From Streptomyces cyaneofuscatus (GTDB taxonomy: Bacteria; Actinomycetota; Actinomycetes; Streptomycetales; Streptomycetaceae), in NCBI RefSeq assembly GCF_000718135.1, contig NZ_JOEM01000009.1, positions 62,001-126,000 of the forward strand: a stretch of DNA of 64,000 bases, in the 5' to 3' direction. The translations under genes were made by a program, and so were the position numbers. Shown here in pieces: positions 7,569-15,674 of the stretch; position 1 is the stretch's first letter, and each line of letters opens with the position of its first letter. The notes beneath the pieces were generated by a model that made no database searches, was not told the origin of the DNA, and saw nothing but the letters and a program-made list of their open reading frames with translations.

Positions 7569-8534
7569 ATGAAGAGCCCCCTGCTGTCCCTGCCCGGCGC
7601 CGTCGCCGCCGAGGGCCGCGACGAAGGAGTCGCCGGACACTACGGCGACCTGTTCCGCGAGCAACGCGCCCTCGCCGACGGCAACGGCCTCGTCGACCTC
7701 TCCCACCGCGGTGTCGTCACCGTCACCGGCGACGACCGGCTGAGCTGGCTGCACCTGCTGCTCACCCAGCACGTCAGCGACCTCGCCCCGCACCAGGCCA
7801 CCGAGGCCCTGATCCTCTCCGCCAACGGTCACATCGAGCACGCCATGTATCTCGTCGACGACGGGACGACGGTGTGGATGCACGTCGAACCCGACACCCA
7901 GGGCGATCTCATCGCCTACCTGGAGTCGATGAAGTTCTTCTACCGGGTCGAGGTCGCCGACCGCACCGAGGACACCGCGGTCGTCCACCTCCCCGCCGGT
8001 TCCATCGCGGAGGCCCCGGACGGGGTCGCCGTACGCGAGACCGCGCAGGGCCGGGACCTGTTCCTGCCCCGCGCCGACCTGGAGACGTACGCGGCCGCCA
8101 ACGGCCCGGCCGTCGGGATCCTGGCGTACGAGGCGCTGCGCATCGAGGCGCACCGGCCGCGCGTCGGCTTCGAGACCGACCACCGCACCATCCCGCACGA
8201 GCTGGGCTGGATCGGCACCGCCGTCCACCTCCAGAAGGGGTGCTACCGGGGCCAGGAGACCGTCGCCCGCGTCCACAACCTGGGGAAGCCGCCGCGCCGG
8301 CTGGTCTTCCTGCACCTGGACGGCAGCGAGGTGCACCTGCCCGGCCACGGCACGCCCGTACGGCTGGCCGCCGACGGCGAGGAGGGCCGGCAGCTCGGCT
8401 TCATCACCACCTCGGCCCGCCACCACGAGCTGGGCCCGATCGCCCTGGCGCTGGTCAAGCGGAACGTGGCGGTGGACGCGGAGCTGATCGCCGGGGACAC
8501 GGCGGCGGCCCAGGAGACGGTCGTGGAGCCGTAG
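7569..8534 (+). CDS. ygfZ: YgfZ/GcvT-like folate-binding protein
   Basis: A 321-residue tetrahydrofolate-binding protein related to the glycine-cleavage T protein. It carries the YgfZ signature KGCYRGQETVAR in the third quarter. YgfZ supports maturation or repair of some iron-sulfur enzymes and contains a redox-sensitive Cys within this motif, which is present. The N-terminal half (DLSHRGVVTVTGDDRLSWLH) matches the GcvT-like domain. It starts 9 nt after nur, suggesting coupled expression with metal/oxidative-stress control. Assignment to family is firm. Confidence 0.9.
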   Translation: MKSPLLSLPGAVAAEGRDEGVAGHYGDLFREQRALADGNGLVDLSHRGVVTVTGDDRLSWLHLLLTQHVSDLAPHQATEALILSANGHIEHAMYLVDDGTTVWMHVEPDTQGDLIAYLESMKFFYRVEVADRTEDTAVVHLPAGSIAEAPDGVAVRETAQGRDLFLPRADLETYAAANGPAVGILAYEALRIEAHRPRVGFETDHRTIPHELGWIGTAVHLQKGCYRGQETVARVHNLGKPPRRLVFLHLDGSEVHLPGHGTPVRLAADGEEGRQLGFITTSARHHELGPIALALVKRNVAVDAELIAGDTAAAQETVVEP

Positions 8535-8557
8535 GGGTCCGCGGAGCCCCTGAGGTT

Positions 8558-9007
8558 TCACACCTCGATGATCACCGTGAACGGGCCGTGGTTCGTGAGC
8601 GAGACCCGCATGTCCGCTCCGAACCGGCCCGTCGCCACCTCCGCGCCCAGCGCTCGCAGCTGCGCCACCACCTCGTCCACCAGCGGCTCGGCGACCTCGC
8701 CGGGTGCCGCGGCGTTCCAGGTGGGGCGGCGGCCCTTGCGGGCGTCCCCGTAGAGAGTGAACTGCGAAATCACCAGGAGGGGGGCATTCACATCCGAACA
8801 GGACTTCTCGCCCTCCAGAATGCGGACGGACCAGAGCTTGCGGGCCAGCTGGGCCGCCTTCTCCGGGGTGTCCCCATGGGTGACTCCGACCAGTACACAC
8901 AGGCCTTCGCCGATGATCTCGCCGACCACCCCGGCCGCCGACGGATCGTCGCCCGTCCCGGCCACCGAGACGCTCGCGCCGTCCACTCGCTGTACCACTG
9001 CACGCAT
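8558..9007 (-). CDS. dtd: D-aminoacyl-tRNA deacylase
   Basis: A 149-residue DTD enzyme that hydrolyses D-aminoacyl (and Gly-mischarged) tRNA. Start [13 protein letters not shown] at 9007 is the family start. The [17 protein letters not shown] motif and the cis-Pro motif NHGPFTV near the end are both present and form the active-site pocket. A short insert ([10 protein letters not shown]) is unusual but sits in a surface loop. It converges on ygfZ (23 nt between stops) and is divergent from rsiG, with 115 nt shared upstream DNA. Confidence 0.93.
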   Translation of the reverse strand: MRAVVQRVDGASVSVAGTGDDPSAAGVVGEIIGEGLCVLVGVTHGDTPEKAAQLARKLWSVRILEGEKSCSDVNAPLLVISQFTLYGDARKGRRPTWNAAAPGEVAEPLVDEVVAQLRALGAEVATGRFGADMRVSLTNHGPFTVIIEV

Positions 9008-9122
9008 ACAGACCAACCTATCTTGGGCTGAACGGGTACAGAGTGTGGGCGGGGGCACCTTGCAGGGTGGCACGATGCACGATGTCGGTGTGCCGACGCA
9101 CCGGTCGAGGGGACGGAACAGC

Positions 9123-9755
9123 ATGAGTACCTATGGAGCCGGACAATCTCCCGGGCCCGTACCGGGCGCCCGTACGAGGACCAGCACCCTGCACCCATCC
9201 GTACGGCCTCTGCTGCCCGGGCTCGCGTCCGTGCCGGAGCAGGGCGGCGGCGAGGCCGGGGCCGGAGTCGGGGTCGGCGGGCTGCGGCTGCCGGAGCTGC
9301 GGACGCTGCGCCGGGACGCGCAGCGGGACGAGGCCGATCTCAGTTACGTACGCCGGCTGGTCCAGGGCCGGATCGACATCCTCCGCGCCGAGCTGGCCCG
9401 CAGGCGGGACCCGCAGGCGCCGGTGCCCGAGGCCCCGGTGGTGGACCGGCTCTCGGAGATCCTGGCCGACGCCCCGTCCCGGCACCGCACCTCCGCCCGG
9501 CACGTCACGCTGACGACGCCGCGCGGGGACGAGTTCCGGCGGCTCGCCGCCGAGAACCTGGCGGAGGTCGAGCTCTCGGACCTGGCCGCCCGGACGGACG
9601 AGGAGCTGCACGACGCGATGGGCCGCCTGGTCCGCTACGAGCGGCAGGTCTCCCGGCGCCGTCACGAGCTCCAGCGCACGACCGACGATTGCAGCGCGGA
9701 GATCGCCCGCAGGTACCGTGACGGGGAAGCCCAAGTGGACGACCTGCTCGCCTGA
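9123..9755 (+). CDS. rsiG: Anti-sigma factor RsiG (c-di-GMP-responsive, for sigma-WhiG)
   Basis: A 210-residue helical protein. It contains both copies of the RsiG signature E-x3-S-x2-R-x3-Q-x3-D: the first with Glu70, Ser74, Arg77, Gln81 and Asp85 ([16 protein letters not shown]), the second with Glu173, Ser177, Arg180, Gln184 and Asp188 ([16 protein letters not shown]). In Streptomyces RsiG holds sigma-WhiG inactive when loaded with a c-di-GMP dimer, so the gene controls the switch to sporulation. The disordered N-terminus (about 50 residues) is typical. No whiG gene is near, as in other streptomycetes. The start is ATG at 9123. Confidence 0.92.
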   Translation: MSTYGAGQSPGPVPGARTRTSTLHPSVRPLLPGLASVPEQGGGEAGAGVGVGGLRLPELRTLRRDAQRDEADLSYVRRLVQGRIDILRAELARRRDPQAPVPEAPVVDRLSEILADAPSRHRTSARHVTLTTPRGDEFRRLAAENLAEVELSDLAARTDEELHDAMGRLVRYERQVSRRRHELQRTTDDCSAEIARRYRDGEAQVDDLLA

Positions 9756-9899
9756 AGCGACCCTTCCGGACGGCGGGTCCCGCACCCCGCCCGTCCGGCC
9801 GATCCTTCCGATCTCTCCGGGTTTTTCCGGGCGCCGGGTCTCCGCACACTGTCTGTACCGACCGTACCGACCCGTCCCGACCGTCTCCGGAAGGCCACC

Positions 9900-10874
9900 A
9901 TGACGTCCACCGACGCCCCTGCCGCGATAGCCCCCGCCCCGCCCGTGCTGGCCGAGGTCGTGCGGTCCGGGTTCACCGAGGGCCACCACCGCGGTTCGCT
10001 GGTCCTGCTCGCCGCCGACGGGAGCGTGGAGTACGCGCTCGGCGACCCGGCCGCCCCGGTCTTCCCCCGGTCCTCCAACAAGCCGATGCAGGCCGCCGCG
10101 ATCCTCCGGGCGGGCCTGGAGCTGTCGGGGGAGCGGCTGGCGCTGGCGGCCGCGAGCCACTCGGGGGAGCCGTTCCACCTGGAGCTCGTGGCGAAGATGC
10201 TCGCCGAGCACGGGCTGAGCGCCGACGACCTCCAGACCCCGCCCGACCTGCCGCTGGACCCGGTCGCCGCCGAGGCCTACCTCGCCGCCGGGAACGTACG
10301 CGAGCGGATCACCATGAACTGCTCCGGCAAGCACGCCGCCATGCTCGCCGCCTGCGTCCGCAACGGCTGGGACACCGCGAGCTACCTCGACCCCGCCCAC
10401 CCGCTCCAGCTCCTCGTCGGCCAGGTCGTGGCCGAGGCGGCGGGCGAGCCGGTCGCCTCGCTCGGCACCGACGGCTGCGGGGCCCCGCTGATGGCGATCG
10501 GGCTGACCGGTCTGGCCCGCGCCTTCCGGTCGTTCGTGCTGGCGGAGCCGGGCAGCGCCGAGCGCCGGGTCGCGGACGCCATGCGCGCCCACCCGGAGTA
10601 CGTCGCGGGCACCCGGCGCCCCGACACCTGGCTGATGAGCGAGGTCCCGGGGACGCTCTCCAAGATGGGCGCCGAGGCCGTGCAGGCGGTCGCGCTGGCC
10701 GACGGGCGGGCCCTCGCCTTCAAGATCGACGACGGGGCCACCCGGGCGCTCGGCCCGGTGCTGGCCCGCGCCCTGGAACTGCTCGGCGTGGACGCCCCGG
10801 TGGTCGCCCGGATCGGGCGTTCGCCGCTGCTCGGCGGGGCGGCGGAGGTCGGGGAAATTCGCGCGACATTCTGA
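9900..10874 (+). CDS. L-asparaginase (AnsA-like, PF06089 type)
   Basis: A 324-residue member of the thermolabile asparaginase family found in actinobacteria and rhizobia, distinct from the E. coli type. It converts L-asparagine to aspartate and ammonia. Motifs seen: PRSSNKPMQ, AAASHSGEP, NCSGKHAAML and GCGAP. No signal peptide, so it is cytoplasmic. GGAAGG precedes the ATG at 9900. Substrate specificity is assumed from family. It is followed 24 nt later by the acetyltransferase gene, probably as a readthrough unit. Confidence 0.85.
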   Translation: MTSTDAPAAIAPAPPVLAEVVRSGFTEGHHRGSLVLLAADGSVEYALGDPAAPVFPRSSNKPMQAAAILRAGLELSGERLALAAASHSGEPFHLELVAKMLAEHGLSADDLQTPPDLPLDPVAAEAYLAAGNVRERITMNCSGKHAAMLAACVRNGWDTASYLDPAHPLQLLVGQVVAEAAGEPVASLGTDGCGAPLMAIGLTGLARAFRSFVLAEPGSAERRVADAMRAHPEYVAGTRRPDTWLMSEVPGTLSKMGAEAVQAVALADGRALAFKIDDGATRALGPVLARALELLGVDAPVVARIGRSPLLGGAAEVGEIRATF

Positions 10875-10898
10875 GGCACGCCTGCCTAGCGTGGGGGG

Positions 10899-12149
10899 AT
10901 GAGCCTCGATGTCCGTACCGTCACCGCGTCCGACTACCCCGACTGGCTGCGGGCGGTGCAGAACGGTTTCCTGACGGCCGGTTCACCGAGCGAGGACGAT
11001 GTTGCGGAGCGGCTGGCGGACACCGATCTCTCCCGTCTCCAGGGCGCGTTCGAGGCCGGGCGGTGCGTGGCGACGTTCCGCTCGTTCGCCCAGCGGCTCA
11101 CCGTGGTGGGCGGCGCCACCGTCCCGGCCGACGCGATCAGCGGGGTGACGGTGGCGCCGACGCACCGCCGGCGCGGGCTGCTCAGCCGGATGATGGCGAC
11201 CGACCTGGCGGCGGCCCGGGAGCGCGGCGAGGTGGTCGCCACGCTGATCGCCGCCGAGTACCCGATCTACGGGCGGTTCGGCTTCGGCCCGGCCACCTGG
11301 ACCACCGAGTGGGAGGTCTCCGTCCACCGCGCCGGCCTCGACCCGCGCCGCTCGGGGCAGCCGGCGGACGGCGGCCGGATCGAGATGGTGGACGGCGCCG
11401 ACGTCCGCAAGTACGGCCCCGAGCTGCACACCCGGCTGGCGGAACTCCGGCCCGGTGTCGTCAGCCGCAGCGAGCGCTGGTGGAAGCGGCACACGGGCGC
11501 GGTCGCCCTCCCGGCCCACGAGAAGTGGACCGAGCCGTTCTACGTCATCCACCGCGACGCGTCCGGCGAGGTCGACGGCCTGATGGTCTACGGCACCGAC
11601 GACAAGTGGGGCGACGCCAAGCAGCCCCTGAACACCGCGACCGTACGGGACCTGATCGCGCTGAACCCGGCGGCCGAGCGGGCGCTGTGGCTCTTCCTCT
11701 GCTCGGTCGACTGGGTCACCACCGTCCGCTCGGGCTACCGGGCCCCCGACGACCTGCTCCCCCTGCTGCTCCCGGACCCCCGGGCGGCCCGGACGGTCTC
11801 GCACGCGGACTGGCTCTGGCTGCGGCTGCTGGACGTGGAGCGCGCGCTGGAGGCCCGTACGTACGAGCGTGAGGCGTCGCTCGTGCTGGACGTCCGGGAC
11901 GGCGGGGGCGTGGCGCAGGGGCGCTTCCTGCTGGACGTCTCACCCGACGGGGCGCGTTGCACCCCGACCACCCGGAGCGCCGATCTGGCCCTGGGGGCCG
12001 GGGAGTTGGCGGCGCTGTATCTGGGCGACGAGTCGGCGCGGCGGCTGGCGGACCTGGGGCGGGCCGAGGAGCTGCGGACCGGGGCGTCGGGCACGGCGGA
12101 CGCCGTCTTCCGTACGGGGCGGCGCCCTTGGTGCCCGGACATCTTCTGA
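10899..12149 (+). CDS. Eis-type GNAT N-acetyltransferase
   Basis: A 416-residue enhanced-intracellular-survival-like acetyltransferase: N-terminal GNAT domain with the acetyl-CoA loop [15 protein letters not shown], central GNAT-like domain and C-terminal sterol-carrier-like domain. The [11 protein letters not shown] motif supplies the conserved Tyr. The protein ends in Phe416, whose C-terminal carboxylate serves as general base in Eis. Members acetylate aminoglycosides or other amines at several positions. Whether this one confers resistance is not visible. GGGGGG precedes ATG 10899. Confidence 0.88.
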   Translation: MSLDVRTVTASDYPDWLRAVQNGFLTAGSPSEDDVAERLADTDLSRLQGAFEAGRCVATFRSFAQRLTVVGGATVPADAISGVTVAPTHRRRGLLSRMMATDLAAARERGEVVATLIAAEYPIYGRFGFGPATWTTEWEVSVHRAGLDPRRSGQPADGGRIEMVDGADVRKYGPELHTRLAELRPGVVSRSERWWKRHTGAVALPAHEKWTEPFYVIHRDASGEVDGLMVYGTDDKWGDAKQPLNTATVRDLIALNPAAERALWLFLCSVDWVTTVRSGYRAPDDLLPLLLPDPRAARTVSHADWLWLRLLDVERALEARTYEREASLVLDVRDGGGVAQGRFLLDVSPDGARCTPTTRSADLALGAGELAALYLGDESARRLADLGRAEELRTGASGTADAVFRTGRRPWCPDIF

Positions 12150-12187
12150 GCCCGGGCTTTCCCTGCCCGGCCCTTTTACGGCGGTGG

Positions 12188-12991
12188 TCAGCGCGTCCTG
12201 ATCCGGAACAGCACTCCTGACGCGGCGATCGCCACCGCCAGCATCCCCCCGGCCCAGGCGAGCGCGATCCAGGGCGCGTTGCCCACCGGCTCGCCCAGCA
12301 GCAGCCCCCGCAGGGACTCGATGGCCGGGGTGATCGGCTGGTTCTCGGCGAAGCCGTGCAGCCAGTCGGGCATCTTCTCGATCGGGGCGAACGCGCTGCT
12401 CGGGTAGGGCAGGAACGACATGAAGAACGTGAACCCGCTCGCCGCCTCCGGGGAGCGGGCCAGCAGTCCGATCGCCGCCGAGATCCAGGACAGCGCCACG
12501 ATGTAGGCGATCAGCACGGTGGCGACCAGGAGCCAGCCGCTCCAGGAGGCCGCGGGGCGGAAGCCGATCAGCACGGCGACGCCGAAGACCAGGACGGTGG
12601 CGAAGAGGTTGCGGACGGTGCTCGCCGCCACATGGCCGGCGAGCACCGGCGTACCGCCGACGTCCAGAGAGCGGAAGCGGTCGATGATGCCGCCCTTCAT
12701 GTCCTCGCTGACGGCGGTGGCGGTGGTCGCGGCGCCGAACCCGGCGCACAGGAGCAGGACGCCCGGGACGACGTACATGACGTACGAGTCGTAGCCCGCC
12801 CCGGTCTCGATCGCGCCGCCGAAGAAGTAGACGAAGATCAGCATCAGCATGATCGGCAGGGCCAGCGACATGATCAGGGCGTCGGAGTTGCGGAGGCTGA
12901 CGCGCAGGCTCCGGCCCGCCATGACGCTCGCGTGGGTGAGGGGCCCCGGTGCTCTCCCCAGGGGGACCAGGGGGGCGGCGGTCTCAGGCAT
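12188..12991 (-). CDS. ABC-2 type exporter permease (DrrB-like)
   Basis: A 267-residue integral membrane protein with six predicted helices and the ABC-2 motif (PITPAIESLRGLLLG). Of the DrrB/daunorubicin type: GRSLRVSLRNSDALIMSLALP at its start and the conserved central helices. It starts 8 nt inside the end of the ATPase gene, so translation is coupled. With the ATPase it would export a hydrophobic compound; the substrate is unknown. The divergent TetR gene is the likely regulator. Confidence 0.88.
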   Translation of the reverse strand: MPETAAPLVPLGRAPGPLTHASVMAGRSLRVSLRNSDALIMSLALPIMLMLIFVYFFGGAIETGAGYDSYVMYVVPGVLLLCAGFGAATTATAVSEDMKGGIIDRFRSLDVGGTPVLAGHVAASTVRNLFATVLVFGVAVLIGFRPAASWSGWLLVATVLIAYIVALSWISAAIGLLARSPEAASGFTFFMSFLPYPSSAFAPIEKMPDWLHGFAENQPITPAIESLRGLLLGEPVGNAPWIALAWAGGMLAVAIAASGVLFRIRTR

Positions 12992-13958
12992 GGGCGGGTA
13001 CCTCCGAGGTGAGGGCCAGGAAGACGTCGTCGAGGGTCGCGCTGTGCAGGGTGAAGCGGTCGATCTCGGTGCCCGCCGGGTCGATCTCGTCGAGCAGGGC
13101 CCGTACGTGGGCGGCGCTGCCGTCCGTGGGCAGGCCGACGGTCAACGTCTCGGGGGAGTGGTGGACGGCCCGCCCGGTGAGCCGGAGGTAGGCGTCGCGG
13201 CTGGTGAGGACCAGGTCGAGGCGGTGTCCGGCGACCCGGCCCTTGAGGTCGGCGGCGCTGCCCTCGGCGGCGATGCTCCCCTTGTCCAGCAGGGCGATCC
13301 GGTCGGCGAGGCGGTCGGCCTCCTCCAGGTACTGCGTGGTGAGCAGGACGCTCGCCCCGCGCTCGGCCAGCCCCCGGACCACCTCCCACAGCTCCTGGCG
13401 GCTGCGCGGGTCGAGGCCGGTCGTCGGCTCGTCCAGGAAGAAGACGCCGGGCTCCGGTGAGCCGGTGAGCCCGGCGGCCAGGTCCAGGCGGCGGCGCATG
13501 CCCCCGGAGTACGTACGGGCGGGCCGCCGGGCGGCGTCGGTGAGCCGGAAGCGCTCCAGCAGCTCCTCGGCCCGGCGGCGGGCGGCGGGGCGGGAGAGCC
13601 CGGTGAGCCGGGCCATCATCCGCAGGTTCTCCTCGCCGGTCTGGGTCTCGTCGACGGCGGCGAACTGGCCGGTGAGGCTGATCGCCCGGCGCACCGCGCT
13701 CCGGTCGGCGACCACGTCGTACCCGGCGACGCGGGCGGTGCCCGAGTCGGCGGTGGTGAGCGTGGCGAGGATGCGGACGGCGGTGGTCTTGCCCGCTCCG
13801 TTGGGGCCGAGCAGGGCGAAGACGCTGCCGTGGGCGACGCGGAGGTCGAGGTGGTCCAGGACGCGTACGGCGGGCTTCCCGTGGTTTCCGTAGGACTTGG
13901 TGAGGCCGTGCGCCTCGATGGCGTACGGAGGTTTCTCCTGCGTGCTCGGACTGGGCAT
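12984..13958 (-). CDS. ABC exporter ATPase (DrrA-like)
   Basis: A 324-residue ATPase with Walker A GPNGAGKTTAVR, signature SGGMRRRLDLAAGL and Walker B VFFLDEPTTGLD, followed by the C-terminal extension usual in DrrA-type proteins. It starts MPSPSTQEKPPYA at 13958, with a GAAGGGGG ribosome binding site on the minus strand. It forms a two-gene drug-exporter operon with the overlapping permease gene. It is divergent from the TetR gene across 111 nt that contain two palindromes. Confidence 0.9.
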   Translation of the reverse strand: MPSPSTQEKPPYAIEAHGLTKSYGNHGKPAVRVLDHLDLRVAHGSVFALLGPNGAGKTTAVRILATLTTADSGTARVAGYDVVADRSAVRRAISLTGQFAAVDETQTGEENLRMMARLTGLSRPAARRRAEELLERFRLTDAARRPARTYSGGMRRRLDLAAGLTGSPEPGVFFLDEPTTGLDPRSRQELWEVVRGLAERGASVLLTTQYLEEADRLADRIALLDKGSIAAEGSAADLKGRVAGHRLDLVLTSRDAYLRLTGRAVHHSPETLTVGLPTDGSAAHVRALLDEIDPAGTEIDRFTLHSATLDDVFLALTSEVPAHA

Positions 13959-13977
13959 GGCTGTGCGGCCCCCTTCT

Positions 13978-14024
13978 GCGTATGGCATACGCGTTATTGC
14001 GTGAGCATTACGCATACCTAGGAT
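13978..14024. promoter_or_regulatory. Divergent promoter and TetR operator candidates
   Basis: Two palindromes lie between the exporter operon and its TetR gene: GCGTATGGCATACGC (13978-13992, 6-bp arms) and TGCGTGAGCATTACGCA (13998-14014, 5-bp arms). A plausible promoter for the TetR gene, TTGCGT (13997-14002) and TAGGAT (14019-14024) with a 16-nt spacer, overlaps the second. Binding here would repress the TetR gene and probably also the divergent exporter operon. Confidence 0.6.
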
Positions 14025-14069
14025 GGGGTCAAGGCGCACGGGGGCGCGGAACGCGGGCAAGGGGATGCG

Positions 14070-14843
14070 ATGGCCGAGAAGGACAGTGCGGGCGCAGGCG
14101 ACCTCCCGCCCTCCATCGAGGCCGCCTGGGGGCTGCGGGAGCGCCCGGTCAAGGGCCCGAAACCCGGCCTGAGCCTGGAGCGGATCGTCGCGGCGGCGGT
14201 GGCCGTGGCCGCGTCCGAGGGGATCGCCGCCGTGTCGATGGGCCGGGTCGCCAAGGAGGTCGGCGCCTCCACGATGTCGCTCTACCGGTACGTCTCCGCC
14301 AAGGACGAGCTCTACGTCCTGATGCAGGAGGCGGCCATCGGACCGCCGGACCCGCTCGCCGCCCTGGCGGCCGGGGCGGGCTGGCGCGAGGCGCTCACCG
14401 AGTGGGCGGCCGGGCAGCGCGAGCAGTTCCTCGCCAACCTCTGGGTGCTCCGCATCCCGATCGGCGGCCCGCCCGCCACCCCGAACTCGCTCGCCTGGTG
14501 GGAGCAGGGGCTCCAGGCACTGGAGGGCAGCGGGCTCAGCGAGGGCGACAAGATCTCGGTGATCCTGCTGATCTCCAACTTCGTACGGAGCGAGGCGCTG
14601 TTGATGAGCGACCTCGCCGCCGCCGTCACCGCGCGCGGCGTCTCCCCCGAGGAGGTGGTCGCGGGCCATGAGCGCACCCTGCGGCGGCTGGTCGACCCGG
14701 TGCGCCACCCCGCGATCCACCGCCTGCTGGACTCCGGCGTGATGAGTGAACCGGACGACCCCGACTACGAGTTCACCTTCGGTCTGGCGACCCTGCTGGA
14801 CGGGGTCGAGGCGCTGATCCGGAGCACGGCCGCAGAGGGCTGA
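14070..14843 (+). CDS. TetR-family regulator of the divergent ABC exporter
   Basis: A 257-residue TetR protein with an N-terminal arm, the HTH (residues about 35-75: IAAVSMGRVAKEVGASTMSL then YRYVSAKDELY) and a large TetR C-terminal ligand domain (TetR_C class I-like). It is divergently placed from the DrrAB-like exporter, with operator-like palindromes between, so local repression relieved by the exported drug is the expected logic. The effector is unknown. It is followed by a second TetR gene 66 nt on. Confidence 0.85.
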   Translation: MAEKDSAGAGDLPPSIEAAWGLRERPVKGPKPGLSLERIVAAAVAVAASEGIAAVSMGRVAKEVGASTMSLYRYVSAKDELYVLMQEAAIGPPDPLAALAAGAGWREALTEWAAGQREQFLANLWVLRIPIGGPPATPNSLAWWEQGLQALEGSGLSEGDKISVILLISNFVRSEALLMSDLAAAVTARGVSPEEVVAGHERTLRRLVDPVRHPAIHRLLDSGVMSEPDDPDYEFTFGLATLLDGVEALIRSTAAEG

Positions 14844-14909
14844 CGGGGTCGTGCTGTCGTGCTCACGGCATCAAGTCCGGCCGAGGTCAAGGGCGTACGC
14901 TTCATGGTC

Positions 14910-15641
14910 ATGAGCGGAGAGAAGGCCGGCGGCGGGAACGGAAGCGGAAGCGTCGCCGGGGCGGTGGGAGAAGGGGTGCGGGGGCAGGAGTCGGGGCAGG
15001 GGGAACCGGCGGCTCCGCCCCGGGTCAGCCTGCGGGAGCGGAAGAAGCAGCTGACGTACCGGGCGATCTCCGACGCCGCGATCGCGATGTTCCTGGAGCG
15101 CGGCTTCGACAAGGTCTCCGTGGCGGAGGTGGCGGCCGCGGCGGACATCTCCAAGCCGACGCTGTTCCGGTACTTCCCCGCCAAGGAGGACCTCGCGCTG
15201 CACCGGTTCGCCGACCACGAGGACGAGGCGGCCCGGGTGGTCGGCGGCCGGGAACCCGGCGAGAGCCCGCTGGACGCGCTGCGCCGCCACTTCCTGGCCG
15301 GACTCGACCGCCGCGACCCGGTGACCGGCCTCTGTGACGCGCCCCAAGTGCTGGCGTTCCACCGCCTGTTGTATGGGACCCCGGCGCTGGTGGCCCGTCT
15401 CTACGCCTACCAGGGCCGCTCCGAGGCCGCCCTCGCCCGCGCCCTCGGCGGCGGGGTGACCGCGCGGCTCGCGGCCGGGCAGGTGGTCGCTGTCCTGCGC
15501 ATCCTGGCCGAGGAGAACTGGCGCCGGATCGACGCGGGGGAGAGCGCGGACGCGGTGTACGCGGGCGCGGTGCAGGCGGCCGAGGAGGCGTTCGTCCAGC
15601 TGCGGAGGGGGCTGGAGGCGGAGGGGCGAGGTACCCCGTAG
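14910..15641 (+). CDS. TetR-family transcriptional regulator
   Basis: A 243-residue TetR regulator. After a Gly/Glu-rich N-terminal tail of ~45 residues come the HTH (LTYRAISDAAIAMFLERGF, VAEVAAAADISKPTLFRYF) and a ligand domain with the MftR-like C-terminal pattern. ATG at 14904 or 14910 fits equally; neither has a strong ribosome binding site. It converges on the MFS gene (33 nt), so it may regulate that gene or distant ones. Target not shown. Confidence 0.8.
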   Translation: MSGEKAGGGNGSGSVAGAVGEGVRGQESGQGEPAAPPRVSLRERKKQLTYRAISDAAIAMFLERGFDKVSVAEVAAAADISKPTLFRYFPAKEDLALHRFADHEDEAARVVGGREPGESPLDALRRHFLAGLDRRDPVTGLCDAPQVLAFHRLLYGTPALVARLYAYQGRSEAALARALGGGVTARLAAGQVVAVLRILAEENWRRIDAGESADAVYAGAVQAAEEAFVQLRRGLEAEGRGTP

Positions 15642-15674
15642 CCGTCGCGTCGCGGGGTGAGCCGGGTGGCCGGG

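Noticed and set aside
7041..8900. Minus-strand reading frame of 619 codons over nur and ygfZ
   Set aside because: Antisense shadow of two conserved genes with strong motifs; no independent start signal or domain.
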